Notes: generated by a model not told the origin, from the letters alone. Counted from the stretch's first letter, positions 23,147 through 34,989 are shown. The stretch: DNA of 64,000 bases from Epiperipatus broadwayi (GCA_028023455.1 JAQFVV010012509.1:498001-562000); one strand, 5' to 3'. A program made the numbers and translations.

Positions 23147-25759
23147 TTTTCTGTTTAACTGAATTTTCTTCATATCAGGAATTTAAAAAAAATGTTTATT
23201 AATTCTGTTTTATCAATTTATTTATTTTTAAAATATAGTACAGTAAAGCATTATTAATGTCTGCTTTATGGCTAATAGTTTTAATTTTTGTATACTCAGT
23301 TCAATATTATCATGATAAATATCACACTTAAATCTACTCCTTCACAATGGCTTGTTTTTTCATAGAAAATGTATAAAAAAACTTAATAGACAATATTTGT
23401 TAATATCTTAGGATATAGTTCCTTAATCTAAGACTTATTTCAAATCAAAATTTCATTTTGGGATTTTCAGTCAAGAATCTACAAATGAAGAATTATGTCA
23501 TAAAAAATACAATTCTCATGACATTTTATATAAATTTCTTTTTTTAAAATCCAATAATAAAGTCACTTGGATTTGATCTTCCTTGATGGAACTGAAATCT
23601 CATCAACAGATTTAGATCAACACATGGACATTGTGATTATCTGGTTTATAAATTGAATTTATCAGCCACTGAAATTATATAATTATGTAAATATGAGCAA
23701 GCCCAACCAAGAATTACGTAGTTCGGTCTGACAAATTTATGACCATAGTGACAGAATTGAAGGATTTAATAAAGACATTAGTCAATCTATTCCCTGCTTG
23801 AAAGCTCTGAAGGTTCTTTTATGATATTTTAATAATAGTAAAATTTTCTAAAAAAAACTATATATTATGTAAATAAATATTTTTGAGATTGCATTTTTGC
23901 CTGAAAATATATATATTTTTAATGTAATTTAAGACAATGCATTATCCATAATAGTAAAAACGATGCATTCATTATTTTTAATTTAATTGCCTTATTGATG
24001 TCTTACTACTGTTAATTGCAATGACTGCATTGACTTTATTTATATCTTTTTTATTACTTTTTATTATTATTTATTTATATCTTTTGAAGTTTAATATTGT
24101 CTAATACTTGTCATAATTAAATAGTATTGGCGTGTAGTGATTGATTAAATTGGCTTACTTTATTGGCAATTTTTATAGTGTACTAAATAATTGTTTCTAT
24201 ATGATTATGTTTCTGTATAACTATTTTTTAAAAAAATTAGATTAATTAAAAGTAAATCAAAAGGAGAATAAACGAAGAAAGGGATCTCTGTAAAAAAAGG
24301 ATAAGAAGCATTTTTGGACTAGTATTAAAGATAAGCTTAAACAATATTGTATTCTTTTTCGCTAATAGTTTTTTATTAAAGAAAGTTTAGCTAACAAATA
24401 TTCATTTTCTTCATTCCGAGTTTTCTCATTAAAAATAAGCAAATTGTAACTTTTCAGAAAATAAGAATTGTCAATGTTATTTATTTCTTAATTATAATAA
24501 TCTTGTTAATAGTTTAATTTTGCGAATGATGTCTTAAAAGGGCCATAAAATTAGCAATTCTCGTTATTAAAAAAAAAAAAGTTTTAATTTGATTATTTTA
24601 ATTCGGAAAATTAATAATAATTAAGTTTCCGAAATGAAATAACCATTTATGGCTTTTCAAAAATGTAGAGACTTGCCAATTTTATAGCCTCCTAAGACAC
24701 TAAACATTTCTTTTTTAAAACGAAGCCTTATGAAAGTTGATTTTTTTATTAAAGTTTCTTTATAAGTTGATTTTGCAGTCATCGATACTGATTATTAAAC
24801 TAATAGTTATATTAAAATAAGTATCATTTAAGATTTAAATTATAATATGGTTACGTATGTGCTTGCATACACGTATATATATATCAGACTATTACACAGG
24901 AAATAAGTGCGTATATTGTTATTGTTATTAGTCTAAATAAATTATTTAATAAATAGTTGGGTATAAAAAATAAAGCAAAATTAATTACTGAAATCAAATT
25001 AACAAATTAACAATAAGTAATTATAAATAAAATTAATCCGAAATGCAGTAAAGGGATTAAAAATAACATTCTAATATTAATTAGAATAATCTAGAATGCA
25101 AACTGGATTCTAGAGAGTAATACAAAAATTCCTAGAGATGAAATTTTTTTCTTTCAGAGACAGTAGAGAAGACAAAAACAGGAAGTTCAGATAACAAATG
25201 AAGGCTGCTGATGAGTGCATAGACAGATATAAACAGATGAATGGGATCCAAATGAAATCCTAGAAACTGAGACTCTTGATGATGTATGGGCAAGCAGTAG
25301 AATAGCTGATCATTCCTGAATTTTGGCTACTAACTACCACTGCAGACTTAGGTATTGATGCAGGCCTTAGTGGCTTTACTGCTATTTGCATATGTCTACA
25401 TGCTATATTATTTGTCCCACCCTCCTAATATTTTCTATATAATGTATCTTAGTAATTTATCCCCATATCTATTGCACATAATATTTGAATATTAGATTCT
25501 GCTTTATTATTTATTTTGTGTCTAGGTATTAAATCAGTTAAAGTAAATACTAGTATTCAATAGCAATAGCCAAACCATAGCAATAAAATTTGGTGACATC
25601 TCCTTAGCAATTTAAATTACTAATGACAATAAAAATTGATAAAATTGCTGAAGGAAATTTAAATATAAAAATGATATTGTCAAATCAAATTATTATTTAA
25701 ATGGAATGGAATAATATCTTTAGATAAATAATGTTTCTAATGATGCCATAAAAATAGAC
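23147..25759. other. No supportable gene
   Basis: AT-rich, with scattered CT/CA richer patches around 23560-23800 and 25160-25400. The latter has a plus-strand stretch that looks coding ('DEWDPNEILETETLDDVW') but is short and interrupted; it may belong to the Gypsy relic downstream. Nothing can be named. Confidence 0.4.
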
Positions 25760-27360
25760 ATTATATGTAGCTGGTTAAAAATTAATAAAAATTACTATTT
25801 CTATAAATCCAAAATACTGGAGATAAATCATAAAAAATATGTAATTGACACGTTAAACAAATACTTCAATCCTAAATCCTTCAAACTTGTAGCTTATCTC
25901 CTCTTTCAAGAAGATGTCAAATTAGAAGGAAAAAGCAAAAATGATGTAGCATTTAGAGTTTTGGAGAAATATTGTGTAGTTATAGACCAGTTAGTGATTA
26001 CTCTCCTGGAACAACTATGGAAAATAGTAAATCACTCACTGAGAAATAATTATTCATCAAAGCTTCTATAAAATACAGTGAGAAAATCAGAACAACAATA
26101 GTGCATGCACATGAGTTTATAATCAAACAAGTCAAATGGTTTTAAACAATAGATGCCAAGAAATCCTTCAAACTATCATTCATATAAGTACAAAAACCTA
26201 GCAGGCACAAAAAGGGAAGCAAATGCTTTTGCTATCAGGACTACATTGTTCATGAATAAAAATGATAGCAAGAATATGGCAAAAATTGTAAATTAAGGGG
26301 CCCATTTTATTAAAGCAAGCTATAAAGTCAAGGGGAAGGGGGGGGGGAATAACTTACATCCAGGCAAAGAAAATTTATATAAAAACTGACATTAAAAAAT
26401 CTAGAAATCATGCTTATTGTCAAATACCAATGGATATTGATAGTGAAGTGAGAATCTGATTGTTGACAGTTAATGCAATTCTTTCCTTAAGAGTGCAAGA
26501 TATGGATGGAAATCCAATAAAAGTGAAATGCATAATTAAAGTTCCAATCAAAATAAATAGAAAGACAAATATTCTGGCATTGTTCCTTCCCTGTTTAAAT
26601 TAGATTAAGCCCAAGCAAATACATTGCTCATAATATTGATTTATGCTGAAGGGCTAGACCAATTAAAATCCTGGAAAATATATTTTGCTTAGCAATGTAA
26701 AATTGAAACCAGCAATTAGAAACGAAGAGAATGTTTATGTTTTTCAAAATCTAAGACTAGGTCACTTCCACTGTAGTAATCACAGAATCTAACATTTAAA
26801 TATGCATCTGGAGAGATTACTGCATATCAGTTAATAAAATTTTAAATAAAATTAATAACTAGTCCTGAAGACATGCAAAATCCTAGCCAGATTGGAAAAA
26901 GAAACTCGTGTCATTAAACTAGATCTAAAAACTGCTTTTCATTAAATGCCTCTTACTAAAAGTAAAGCTTGTGAATCTTGTAATGCATTTAGGTTTGTGC
27001 AGTTATAACAAACTGCCATTTAGAGTTATGATGATGCAATAATGGTCAACTCAGAAGAGATTTAAGGAACCATGTTACTAATTATGCAAAAGTTTCTTCT
27101 TTTAGAGCAAGTTTAAACCATTCAAAATGCATGTGGAAAGCATTCCAACTTGAATTTGTAAGTCATATCATTTCAGATCAAGATATCAAGTCAACATACA
27201 ATAAGTGCTGTTATGAATGCTTATTGATAATTAAATCCTCCTAGACATTTGAAAGGTTTTTGAAGGAAAAGTGCATATCACCCAGCCTTTCTATGGCCTA
27301 TTAGGGAAAAATCAGAAGTGGATTTGGCAAGATAAACAAGAGAGTATTTAACAAAATAAT
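25760..27360 (+). pseudogene. Decayed Ty3/Gypsy-type gag-pol
   Basis: Fragments appear in the expected order on the plus strand: gag-like text around 25800-26150, a damaged zinc-knuckle-like 'KCFCYQDYIVHE' around 26221-26256, a protease/linker zone, and RT text 'VIKLDLKTAFH' (around 26910-26940, matching the motif holding the first catalytic aspartate) followed by 'MPLTKSK'. Near 27270-27350 'HITQPFYGLLGKNQKWIWQDK' resembles the RT thumb to RNase H junction (I-x-x-P-L-Y-x-L-L-x-K-x-x-x-W-x-W). Frames change repeatedly and stops are frequent. No LTRs were found around it. Confidence 0.7.
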
Positions 27361-28014
27361 GTTTTTATTAATATCTGAAAATTTTCCAATTACTATGACA
27401 GCCATGGTAGAAGTTTTAAGTTGCTTTTATTCACAGTGGTGAGCATCTAATTACTTTTATATCCCAAATACTCACTAGTCTTGATGCTTTCATTTAATTG
27501 AAATTATCCAATCCTTAACATTCAGGGTTTTTTATACTCTTTTTTCAAAAGTTGACTTAAACTAATTGATGTACTAAAATGTATAAATTATAATATCTAA
27601 ATGCTTAATTCATACTGGTGCATTTTAGTATAAATGCAATGGTTATTCCTATGATATAAAGAATATTGACTAAATTAAGGTGGCAAACTTGGATTTAAAA
27701 GCACATTTCTTACATGGTAGATCAGTATTACTTTTATTATTATCAAATCATTTTAAAATGAATGTAAAACTTTAATATGTGTTAGTATTAAATATGCACA
27801 CATTATATAATTTGAATATAATATATAGGAAAATTATCTTGAAACATTCTATAAATAATAACAATTTATTAAATCTCCAAACGTTTTCGAAGGCTTACCC
27901 TTCATTATCAAGAAGTACAAACTCTCTTATCAATTTTTCTACGATATACTGATATGCAATTATTCAAACAATACCAGGTGAATATTCAAATTAGAATCAG
28001 AGTGCCTCCACTCG
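27361..28014. other. No gene seen
   Basis: AT-rich; may contain the tail of the Gypsy relic, not recognisable. Confidence 0.45.
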
Positions 28015-28233
28015 TCATTTCTTTGACAAGGCGTAAAATGACTCCCTTTTGTTCATTGCATGCTCATCTGAGATGATGAAACATGCCTCCTTAATCTTCC
28101 TTCGCAAATCACTCCACTCCCTACACAATACCCTTGGTCCATCTGGTCTGCACAAATGACCCACAGCCATTGCATGCTGCACAAAAATTGAAGGGTGGGA
28201 TGAATCAGCTAAGGCCTTATTGTATGAATGCAC
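28015..28233 (-). CDS. Unrecognised 72-codon ORF, GC-richer than surroundings
   Basis: Encodes 'MHSYNKALADSSHPSIFVQH' and further text ending 'FYALSKK'. Composition is protein-like (few low-complexity runs, mixed charge) and the segment is clearly less AT-rich than its flanks. I do not recognise the family. It ends where a decayed RTE copy begins on the same strand. It may be a transposon fragment or an old exon; neither start nor function can be defended. Confidence 0.2.
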   Translation of the reverse strand: MHSYNKALADSSHPSIFVQHAMAVGHLCRPDGPRVLCREWSDLRRKIKEACFIISDEHAMNKRESFYALSKK

Positions 28234-28254
28234 ATGTTGGGATAATCTCCCAAT

Positions 28255-28775
28255 TTAGTTCATTTTCTCCAAATCATGACTTTTCTTCTCTACATCATTC
28301 TATTAAATATCCTTATCTATCCATCTCACATGTTTTCTTTTTAGTTCTTTTATAATCTTTTGGGATCTAATTAAAGACTTTACAAGTTCATCTATTGTTA
28401 AATATTCTACAATATAATATGTCTAACTCATTTCAACTTCTTAAATGTTTTTCAATGATATTAGTGATTACCTAATTGTGTACTCTTTCATATATTTTGC
28501 CTTTGAATCGGAGTTGTAACACCCATCACATATTTATGTTTCGCTGTGTTCTGAAGTTTCTGAATTATTTTATCAAGTATTCAAATCTCATATCTATATC
28601 TAAGCTGTGTTAAAACAATTTTATTAATTTTTTTCCAAATGTATTGAAATATGTACTTATTTTTAATATTAAGTTATTTCTGATAGAGCATTTCATCCAA
28701 ATTTAATTCTATGAATAATTTTATTAACTATATTTCCATTTGTGACCAAAATGTTTTTAATTGTTAACTTGCCTC
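28255..28775 (-). pseudogene. Heavily decayed RTE 3' end
   Basis: Plus-strand phrases such as 'tccatctcacatgttttct', 'gttctgaagtttctgaatt' and 'tttaattctatgaataat' are the complement of the C-terminal coding region of the reference RTE. Older and more diverged than the 18.2 kb copy; frame is lost. Confidence 0.75.
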
Positions 28776-28944
28776 TTTTCTAACCATTATAATTGAATGG
28801 TTTTATTGTTTGGAAGTTCATGAGTTCATCACAGTGGCAGAGCTGAATGTGATTCTTCGACTTAAAATCTAGTCTACCACCCTATCATTACAACAAACCA
28901 TTCTAACAATTTATAAGAACAAGTAAACATCACATGATCACTAT

Positions 28945-29160
28945 TCTTATGCTTAAACAAGCTATTTTTCATAGCAGTGTTCTCAGATCCAGGGCCCCTC
29001 ACTGATGAAAGCCACAAGCTAAAAAAACTAGTCTGGGGATATTGAATGAGTAGGCACTAGATAGGGATTTTATGCACAAATCTTCATGCATTCATTAATT
29101 ATTTTGGCTTGCACTGAGTGGAGCTACTGTATGGAGAGATTTGCCTCTGTGAAGAACAAG
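28945..29160 (+). mobile_element. H-family repeat, copy 2 (H2)
   Basis: Runs from 'acatcacatgatcactattc' through a decayed hammerhead (28994-29040), then 'gcactagatagggattttat', 'gcattcattaatta', and ends at 'tactgtatggagagatttgc'. This copy gives the family in linear order: a 5' block that copies 3 and 4 carry reversed after their palindrome, the hammerhead, and the 3' block that forms the palindromic arms. Confidence 0.75.
28994..29040 (+). ncRNA. Hammerhead ribozyme, decayed
   Basis: 'CTGATGA' (29002-29008) is intact. The stem II region (29009-29021) keeps AGC against GCT, but the second box reads 'AAAAAAC' with G12 replaced and two extra A. 'TAGTC' (29029-29033) gives the cleavage triplet GTC, and stem I still pairs 'TGGGG' (29034-29038) with 'CCTCA' (28997-29001). 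Loss of the G of GAAA predicts an inactive ribozyme. Confidence 0.7.
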
Positions 29161-30104
29161 TAAATTGTTTTACCATTTGTCAACCAACACACAATCTATT
29201 TTCAAAACTTTCCATCTTTACAAATTTTTATACATATACATACCTTTTTAATATACTTTCTTTAAAGTACATTTTATCTCAATTTAATACTTATTACAAA
29301 GATTACACATTAGAAAGAACTTTTCAATATTATCCTTGGATCAGCATCCAGAAATTCAATTTCTAAACGTTAAATATCATTAATAACCAAAAGGTCTTTC
29401 ACATTTGTTTTAAGATATGTCATGACAAATAAATCAGTTTAATGAGAACAAACAACAAACATTCTTCAGCTATACAAATCAGCTCATATATATATATATG
29501 AAATGTAAATATATTCTTTTACTAGCTCGCTAGGCATATTCAGTAATTCCACATTATTATATATATATGGAATGGCGTTTTCGTGACATGCTTTTGCAAA
29601 TTTATTTTTCCAGAAGTATTTTTATTATTTTATCTTAATATTATCTTCTCAAAGACATATTCTACATACTTTTTCAAATTGCTAATTTTTGCATTTTTAA
29701 AAAAGCAAAATAATTACATTTCTTTAAATTAGTTGTTTGTTTTTCCGTTTTTTAAAACTCAAAAATCCTTTTCAAAATATTAAAATCATTTTATTTTTTA
29801 GAAAATGTCTAGTCTAATTTTTGCTTTTAAAGCCCCTTTTCTATTCTATTCAATAATTTATAATTCCTAGTATGTTTATCAAATATACTTTTTTTTTTCA
29901 TTTTCTTCTATATCCTTCTTTGAAATGCAATTAAAGTTTTTTATATTTTTTTTTTAAAAAAAATTATATATATGATCTTATTTCTTAAAATTTTAATTTC
30001 AGAGCTATCATTTTTCATTGTAATTCTTATTAGTTTAGTTTTTGGTTTGTTTTTTCACTTCTTTATTTGCATTCAAATTTCTAAAATTTAATATTATTAT
30101 CCAA
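29161..30104. other. No gene seen
   Basis: AT-rich sequence with T-rich runs and an AT microsatellite near 29489-29500. ORF 29118-29366 overlaps H2 and has no recognisable content. Confidence 0.5.
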
Positions 30105-30166
30105 GTTTCAAGCTGATTATTACAATTCAAAAACATCGCGCTATATGAAATAAATATCTCATTTAA
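30105..30166 (+). repeat. Fragment of palindromic family P (end unit)
   Basis: 'attacaattcaaaaacatcg' with the following 'aaataaatatctcattta' matches the outer part of the end unit at 4130-4175. Confidence 0.6.
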
Positions 30167-30315
30167 ATAATTAATTATATAAAATACTGTTCTACATTAA
30201 TAAAAATTTTCAAATAATCACTTTAATATTCCAAACCACTTGCACAATGATTACTTTTGATTTATTGTTAAGAAAATCCGGGAACTAATTACTGAAATTT
30301 ATATTCCTTCATTAG

Positions 30316-30417
30316 AAACAAGCGTTGGTGGTCGTATGGTTAGCATAGCTGCCTTCAAAGCAGCTGGCCCAGATTCACTTCCCGGTCAACGCTTTGGCAT
30401 ATGGAAAAAAAAAAAAA
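30316..30417 (+). mobile_element. tRNA-derived SINE (anticodon position TCA)
   Basis: A near-complete tRNA-like fold: acceptor-like 'agcgttg' against 'caacgct', D-arm 'ggtcgtatggttagcata', anticodon stem 'gctgc' / 'gcagc' with loop CTTCAAA, a variable region, T-arm 'cagattcacttcccgg', then 'tttggcata' and a poly-A tail. Same family as 32896-32989 and 60168-60269. The anticodon here would read TCA; the other two have TAC, so drift from a TAC (valine-type) ancestor is likelier than a real Sec tRNA. The altered T-loop and A tail argue against a functional tRNA gene. Confidence 0.75.
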
Positions 30418-31322
30418 CACTCATTAAGAAGATCTCTTATTAAGCCCTTTTTTGGTAGTCACTTTCTGATTGTCCAAAAATTGTTTAGGCATTTCATTTA
30501 TATACTTGTTTCACAAAGTGTACGCAAATGATATAATAAAGCATAAAACCATATCATTAAATTCATTTATTTTTTATACAGTATACTTTTCTACAAAGAT
30601 AAATGTCATTAATGTAATTATTAAAGGTTTACTATTCATGCTGCACAACAGAAAATCTTGTGAAAGGGGCAGACATATCTGAAATATCTATCTAATAGAA
30701 TGTTTAGGAGTAGTGCACCCCAAATTTTCACAATAAATTAATACAACATCTGTCATGAAAATATGCCAAGAATGTTGGTTTTATAGTAATATGCAAGATA
30801 TTCTCTATTCATATATTATCCATGTTGCCACTACATCTTTTCTCATTAAATGGAGAATGGCCTACATATGAATTTGCAACAAAAAACTAAATGGTATTAA
30901 TGCCCACTCTAATACAAATATAAAGTATTACTTTTATGGAGCATATGATTTTAAAATCTTCTTTTATCAAATTTTAAGAATTTAATTAATTTTCAAGGAT
31001 ATCCACACAACTTTCTTTAATGATTGAAGTTTTTAAGCATTTGATATGATATGTAAATTATATAACAATGCTGATGAAACATTATCACACTTTATAGGCT
31101 TCAGCTGCCTTTTTAACTATGTAAGGAATGCATTGATATCTATAAAATAAAACATAGTCAAATATTAATTTTTTTAAATCTTTCCAATAAAAATGATACA
31201 GGAGCTGCATTTTTTCTTTTATTTATTTATTTGAATAGATTTAAGCCAATATATATTATTTAAGTTAAACACATTGCTAACTTATTAAATTCCTACATGT
31301 AACAGATATATTAGCAGTAGCT
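30418..31322. other. No gene seen
   Basis: AT-rich. ORF 30470-30682 has no recognisable family. Confidence 0.5.
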
Positions 31323-31505
31323 AACTCTCCAATAAAGTAGTGCCACCTAGTACAAACTTTAGAAATCAATGGATGCACAAAAAATCTTCCTCCATTCATT
31401 GATTAATAAGACTTGCACTGGGTGGCACTACTGTATTTAGAGTTGCTACTGCTAATAACAGCTTGTGTAAGCATAGGAAATGGTGATCATGTGATATACT
31501 GTGAA
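31323..31505. mobile_element. H-family repeat, copy 3 (H3), palindromic remnant
   Basis: Inverted arms 'aactctccaataaagtagtg' (31325-31344) and, reversed, around 31420-31444, both with 'gccac'/'gtggc'. After the right arm comes 'aacagcttgtgtaagcat' and 'aatggtgatcatgtgat', the complement of the H2 5' block. The central part with the hammerhead is absent. Confidence 0.7.
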
Positions 31506-31871
31506 ACAATTTAAAGCAAAAGGAGATTAATGATGAATTATATAGCCTCAAAAACTATTTAAGATATGAGAAACTCTTTAATCATTTCAGTTAAATAAGT
31601 ATCTAATAGACAAGAAAATAACTTGTCTTCTTAGTAACCACAAATTCTAATTATAACATCAAATCTTAAAATTAAAAATTCAAGTAAATGGAAGGTGTTT
31701 TAAAAATAAAATGCCAACTGATGGTATGAACATTTTATCTTGAAATAATCAAAGTAGTTCAAGTAGTTGTATTTTATTTGTGAATGCTTATGTAAGTCAA
31801 TTTTGTAAATATATAATAATCCTATATGTGGTTTTAATGTAATTAAACTTATTTAATAGTATAGATTAAGA
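31506..31871. other. No gene seen
   Basis: AT-rich spacer between two H-family copies. Confidence 0.5.
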
Positions 31872-32095
31872 TAGAGGCAAAACACTTCATGCAATAGTGC
31901 CACTCAATGCAAGCCAGAGTAATCAATGGATGCAAGAAGGTTTGTGCATAACTAGATAGGTATTTTATGCACAAACCTTCTTGCATCCAATGATTACTCT
32001 GGTTTGCATTGAGTGGTGCTGCTCTGCAGAGAGTTTTGCCTCTGTTTTAACAGCTTGAGCAAGCATAAGAAATGGTGATCATGTGATGTTAAATA
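31872..32095. mobile_element. H-family repeat, copy 4 (H4), near-perfect palindrome
   Basis: Left arm 31872-31950 ('gaggcaaaacacttcatgca', 'agtgccactcaatgcaagcc', 'agagtaatcaatggatgc', 'aagaaggtttgtgcata') and right arm about 31965-32044 are complementary nearly throughout, with a spacer of about 15 bases. Then comes the reversed 5' block ('cagcttgagcaagcat', 'tggtgatcatgtgatg') as in H3. No hammerhead. As RNA or single-stranded DNA it would form a long hairpin. Confidence 0.8.
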
Positions 32096-32895
32096 GTTTA
32101 AGATATCTACTGAGATAATTAAAATTAAATATTTTATGTAATGGCAAATTGTTACCGATGATGAAGTTTGATAACTTAATCATTGCATCTAGGCCATTAT
32201 AATGTCATAATATCAAATCATCTCAACATATTCTTAGCCAGAGAAGTTACCATATGTGAACATTTAATATAAAGTATTTTTAAATTGTTTTTTTAATCAG
32301 TGCATCTCTTATCTCATCTATACTATATGACAAACCCACATTATCTCAAAAATTCAATTCACTCTCTCTTATTAACTATGCATTCACAAATAACTCTCAT
32401 TTATCAGATGAGTTAGAAGTATCAAATGCCTGAATCTCCACACTCTTGTTGATATTATATTATTTCTCCATTATATCATTTTCATGCAATATAAGGAGAG
32501 TTGAAATGAGAGATTTACTGATAAACAAAACTTTGAAAATAAAGATAATAGTTAAAGATAATAGTTATGATTAGGTAAATCCTGTTTAAATAAACACCTC
32601 TCCAATGGCCCCCAATAAAAAAGAGAGGTCATTTTTGTATCATAACTTAAAATTAATAAGGTAGTGAATAATGAACAAAATATGATGGCTACATAAAAAA
32701 AAAATCCTAAGACTGTTGGGAATTTTTTTTAAAAAAATTTGGTTGATTTGGATTTGAGCTCCATGTCATGGATATAACAAGTAAATTCATTAATCAATAT
32801 GCTATGAGACCTTTCAGTAATAAGTTATGACTAACAGAGTTTTAAAAATGAATATAAATTTGAAAAAAAAGGTATAAATTCTCTTTTAAATTTGT
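32096..32895. other. No gene seen
   Basis: AT-rich sequence with a few homopolymers. Confidence 0.5.
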
Positions 32896-32989
32896 CAAGC
32901 ATTGGCGGTTGAGTGGTTAGCACAGCTGCCTTACAAGCGGTTGTCCCAGGGTTCACTTCCGGCCGATGCTTTGACACATAAAAAAAAAA
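32896..32989 (+). mobile_element. tRNA-derived SINE (anticodon position TAC)
   Basis: 'caagcattggcggttgagtgg' opens the unit (read as A box with 'ttagcacagctgcc'), the anticodon loop reads CTTACAA, the T-arm zone is 'gggttcacttccgg', and the unit closes with 'gatgctttgacacata' and poly-A. Near-identical in plan to 60168-60269. Confidence 0.8.
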
Positions 32990-33303
32990 TTATTTTTTTT
33001 ATAGAATTATAAAACTGAATTAATAAATATGAATTTGTGGGATTTACTGACCACTTGCTTTAGATCTTATTTTTAATAATAGAAAACTTTTTAAATAACT
33101 ATTATGAAGGGCTTTCTTTCATGTTAATAATAATTTTAATTTGCTGTTACTATGATTTGGACTCAAATCCAAAAACTAAATTAGATATTAATAATTTTTA
33201 TTAGACTAGAGATTATCCAATAATGAATATTTCTGTAGTATAATTTTCATTACACCACTCTCGCCAAAGATAGGGACTGGTTTCTATTTATTTTTAACAC
33301 CTT
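32990..33303. other. No gene seen
   Basis: AT-rich spacer with T and A tracts. Confidence 0.5.
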
Positions 33304-34235
33304 ATGGAGAGGTGTAATCATAAACATGTCATGGAAGACTTTAATGCTAGAATTGGTAAACAAATGAAAGATGAAATTGCTGTATGTAATTTTGGTTATG
33401 GTAATAGAAATGAGAGAGGACATAGACTTGTGGAGTTTGCAGAAAAAAAAAACCCTTTATATTATCAATTCTTTTTTTGTAAAAAATGGAAATGGACATG
33501 GAAGCATTCAAATGAAGGTATAGCAGAAATGGACTACATTTTGACTAACAGACAAGATGTATTTCAAGATTGTAATGTTCTTAATAAATTCAACACAGGA
33601 AGTGATCATTAATTAGTGAGATGTAAGATATATGTTAATGCAAAATTAGGAAGACAGAAATTATTAAGAAAAACAATATTCACAGTTGATATTTCTAATC
33701 TTCAGAAACATTTCAAGGAATTTAAATTAGAATTTGCAGATCATTTTAAAATATTAATAGATTTTGAATATGATTCAGATTTGAATGAAATCAATAGGAA
33801 GATATTTGATACACCTTTTAGAAACTGCAACAAAGATAGCTGGTACAAAAAAGCACCAATTAACCAGTAAATTTTCTAGTGAGGCAAGACAATTTATGAA
33901 GAAAAAAAGGAAAATGAAACTACAAAAAAATAATGCATTAAGGTGTGAAAGAGAGTTGATAATGATATAAGAAAATATAATTGTGAACTAGTAAGAAAAG
34001 TCGTAGAAGAGAATAAAAGTCTCAAGAGTGTAAAATGATATTGGTAGAAAATTTATTTCTGCAATAAAGAAAAAAGATGGAACTATTACTAAAAAGAGAG
34101 ATGACACCGTGAAATGTGTAGAAGAATTCTATCAAGAATTACATAGCAATAAAAACAAAGAAAAGTACCTCCTACAACTACTATATCTTCAGAATTGCCC
34201 AGGATTTTAAATGAAGAAGTGAGATGTGCAATTAG
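33304..34235 (+). pseudogene. Internal RTE fragment (endonuclease to pre-RT region)
   Basis: Corresponds to reference positions about 40484-41415: 'EDFNARIGKQMKDEIAVCNFG', 'NRNERGHRLVEFAEKK', 'EMDYILTNRQDVFQD', 'NKFNTGSDH', then a stop where the reference has the arginine after the SDH motif. Further text resembles 'ISNLQKHFKEFKLE' and 'DSDLNEINRK' with frameshifts. Both ends are missing: the endonuclease N-terminus upstream and the RT core downstream. Three overlapping short ORFs (33304-33970) are pieces of it. Confidence 0.88.
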
Positions 34236-34739
34236 TGATCATGTGATGCAGAAAAATAATCTTAAGATTTTTATTATAAAAATGTTTGAAAATCTATTGA
34301 AGTCCATAACAAGCACTTAAATTTTTTATTAAACAAGGCCATTGAATCAATTTTCTCTGAAATGATAGAATTGATTGTTTTTGCAAGTATATTTCAAAAT
34401 GGTCACTTTTGAAAAAACAAGTCAATTGACATTGTTGTTTAAAAAAGTATGCAATAATCAAATAAAATTATTGCAGGAGTAACTTTTACTTTTAAGTTTT
34501 CAATATAACTTAAAATAAAAATAGTTTCCTTAATAAATTTTGATTAACTGTTGATTAAAATTTGATTATAAATAAACAGATTCTTCATTATAAATTATGC
34601 AATTGTTAAATATTCTTTTAGATATAAATAATATATTTAAGACATATGCAAACTAGCTTAACTATATGTATAAAGTTGGTTAATCGAATTATAAACAAGC
34701 ATGCAAACAAATAAATAGCACCTGATTCATATCAATGCA
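34236..34739. other. No gene seen
   Basis: AT-rich sequence without supportable features. Confidence 0.5.
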
Positions 34740-34810
34740 TAGCCTAACAAGTATTTAGGCAATATACATTATTTCATCCCAAAACAAGGATTTCATCAGG
34801 TGTCCCTGGA
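34740..34810 (-). ncRNA. Hammerhead-like hairpin in an unassigned repeat end
   Basis: On the minus strand 'CTGATGA' (34799-34793) is followed by one extra A, a hairpin 'ATCC' / 'GGAT' with loop near 34780-34790, and 'GAAA' (34775-34772); a candidate cleavage triplet GTA follows. Beyond it lies a hairpin 'gcctaa' / 'ttaggc' (34742-34760). Stem I does not pair. The layout (extra base before stem II) is the same as in the PLE-A tail, suggesting another Penelope-like terminal region, but no coding part is nearby. Confidence 0.4.
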
Positions 34811-34989
34811 AATTAATATAAGTTCTTTTCCCATATATCAACATAATGATTTTTAATATTTAAATTCAAAATGCATAACTTTATTCAAAAGAGAGAGAAA
34901 AAAAACTTGAAAACTGCATATTTACATATATTTGAATATTAACAACAAATCACTAAACATTCCACTTAATGAATATGACAAAAGCAGCT
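34811..34989. other. No gene seen
   Basis: AT-rich spacer. Confidence 0.45.

Noticed and set aside
22931-23158. 75-codon ORF across the H1 repeat
   Set aside because: Spans a palindromic arm and has no recognisable domain.
25200-25250. CTGATGAG at 25205 as hammerhead box
   Set aside because: No matching GAAA box or stem II follows.
30316-30417. Functional tRNA gene (selenocysteine-type anticodon)
   Set aside because: Poly-A tail, imperfect T-arm and two sister copies with another anticodon make it a SINE.
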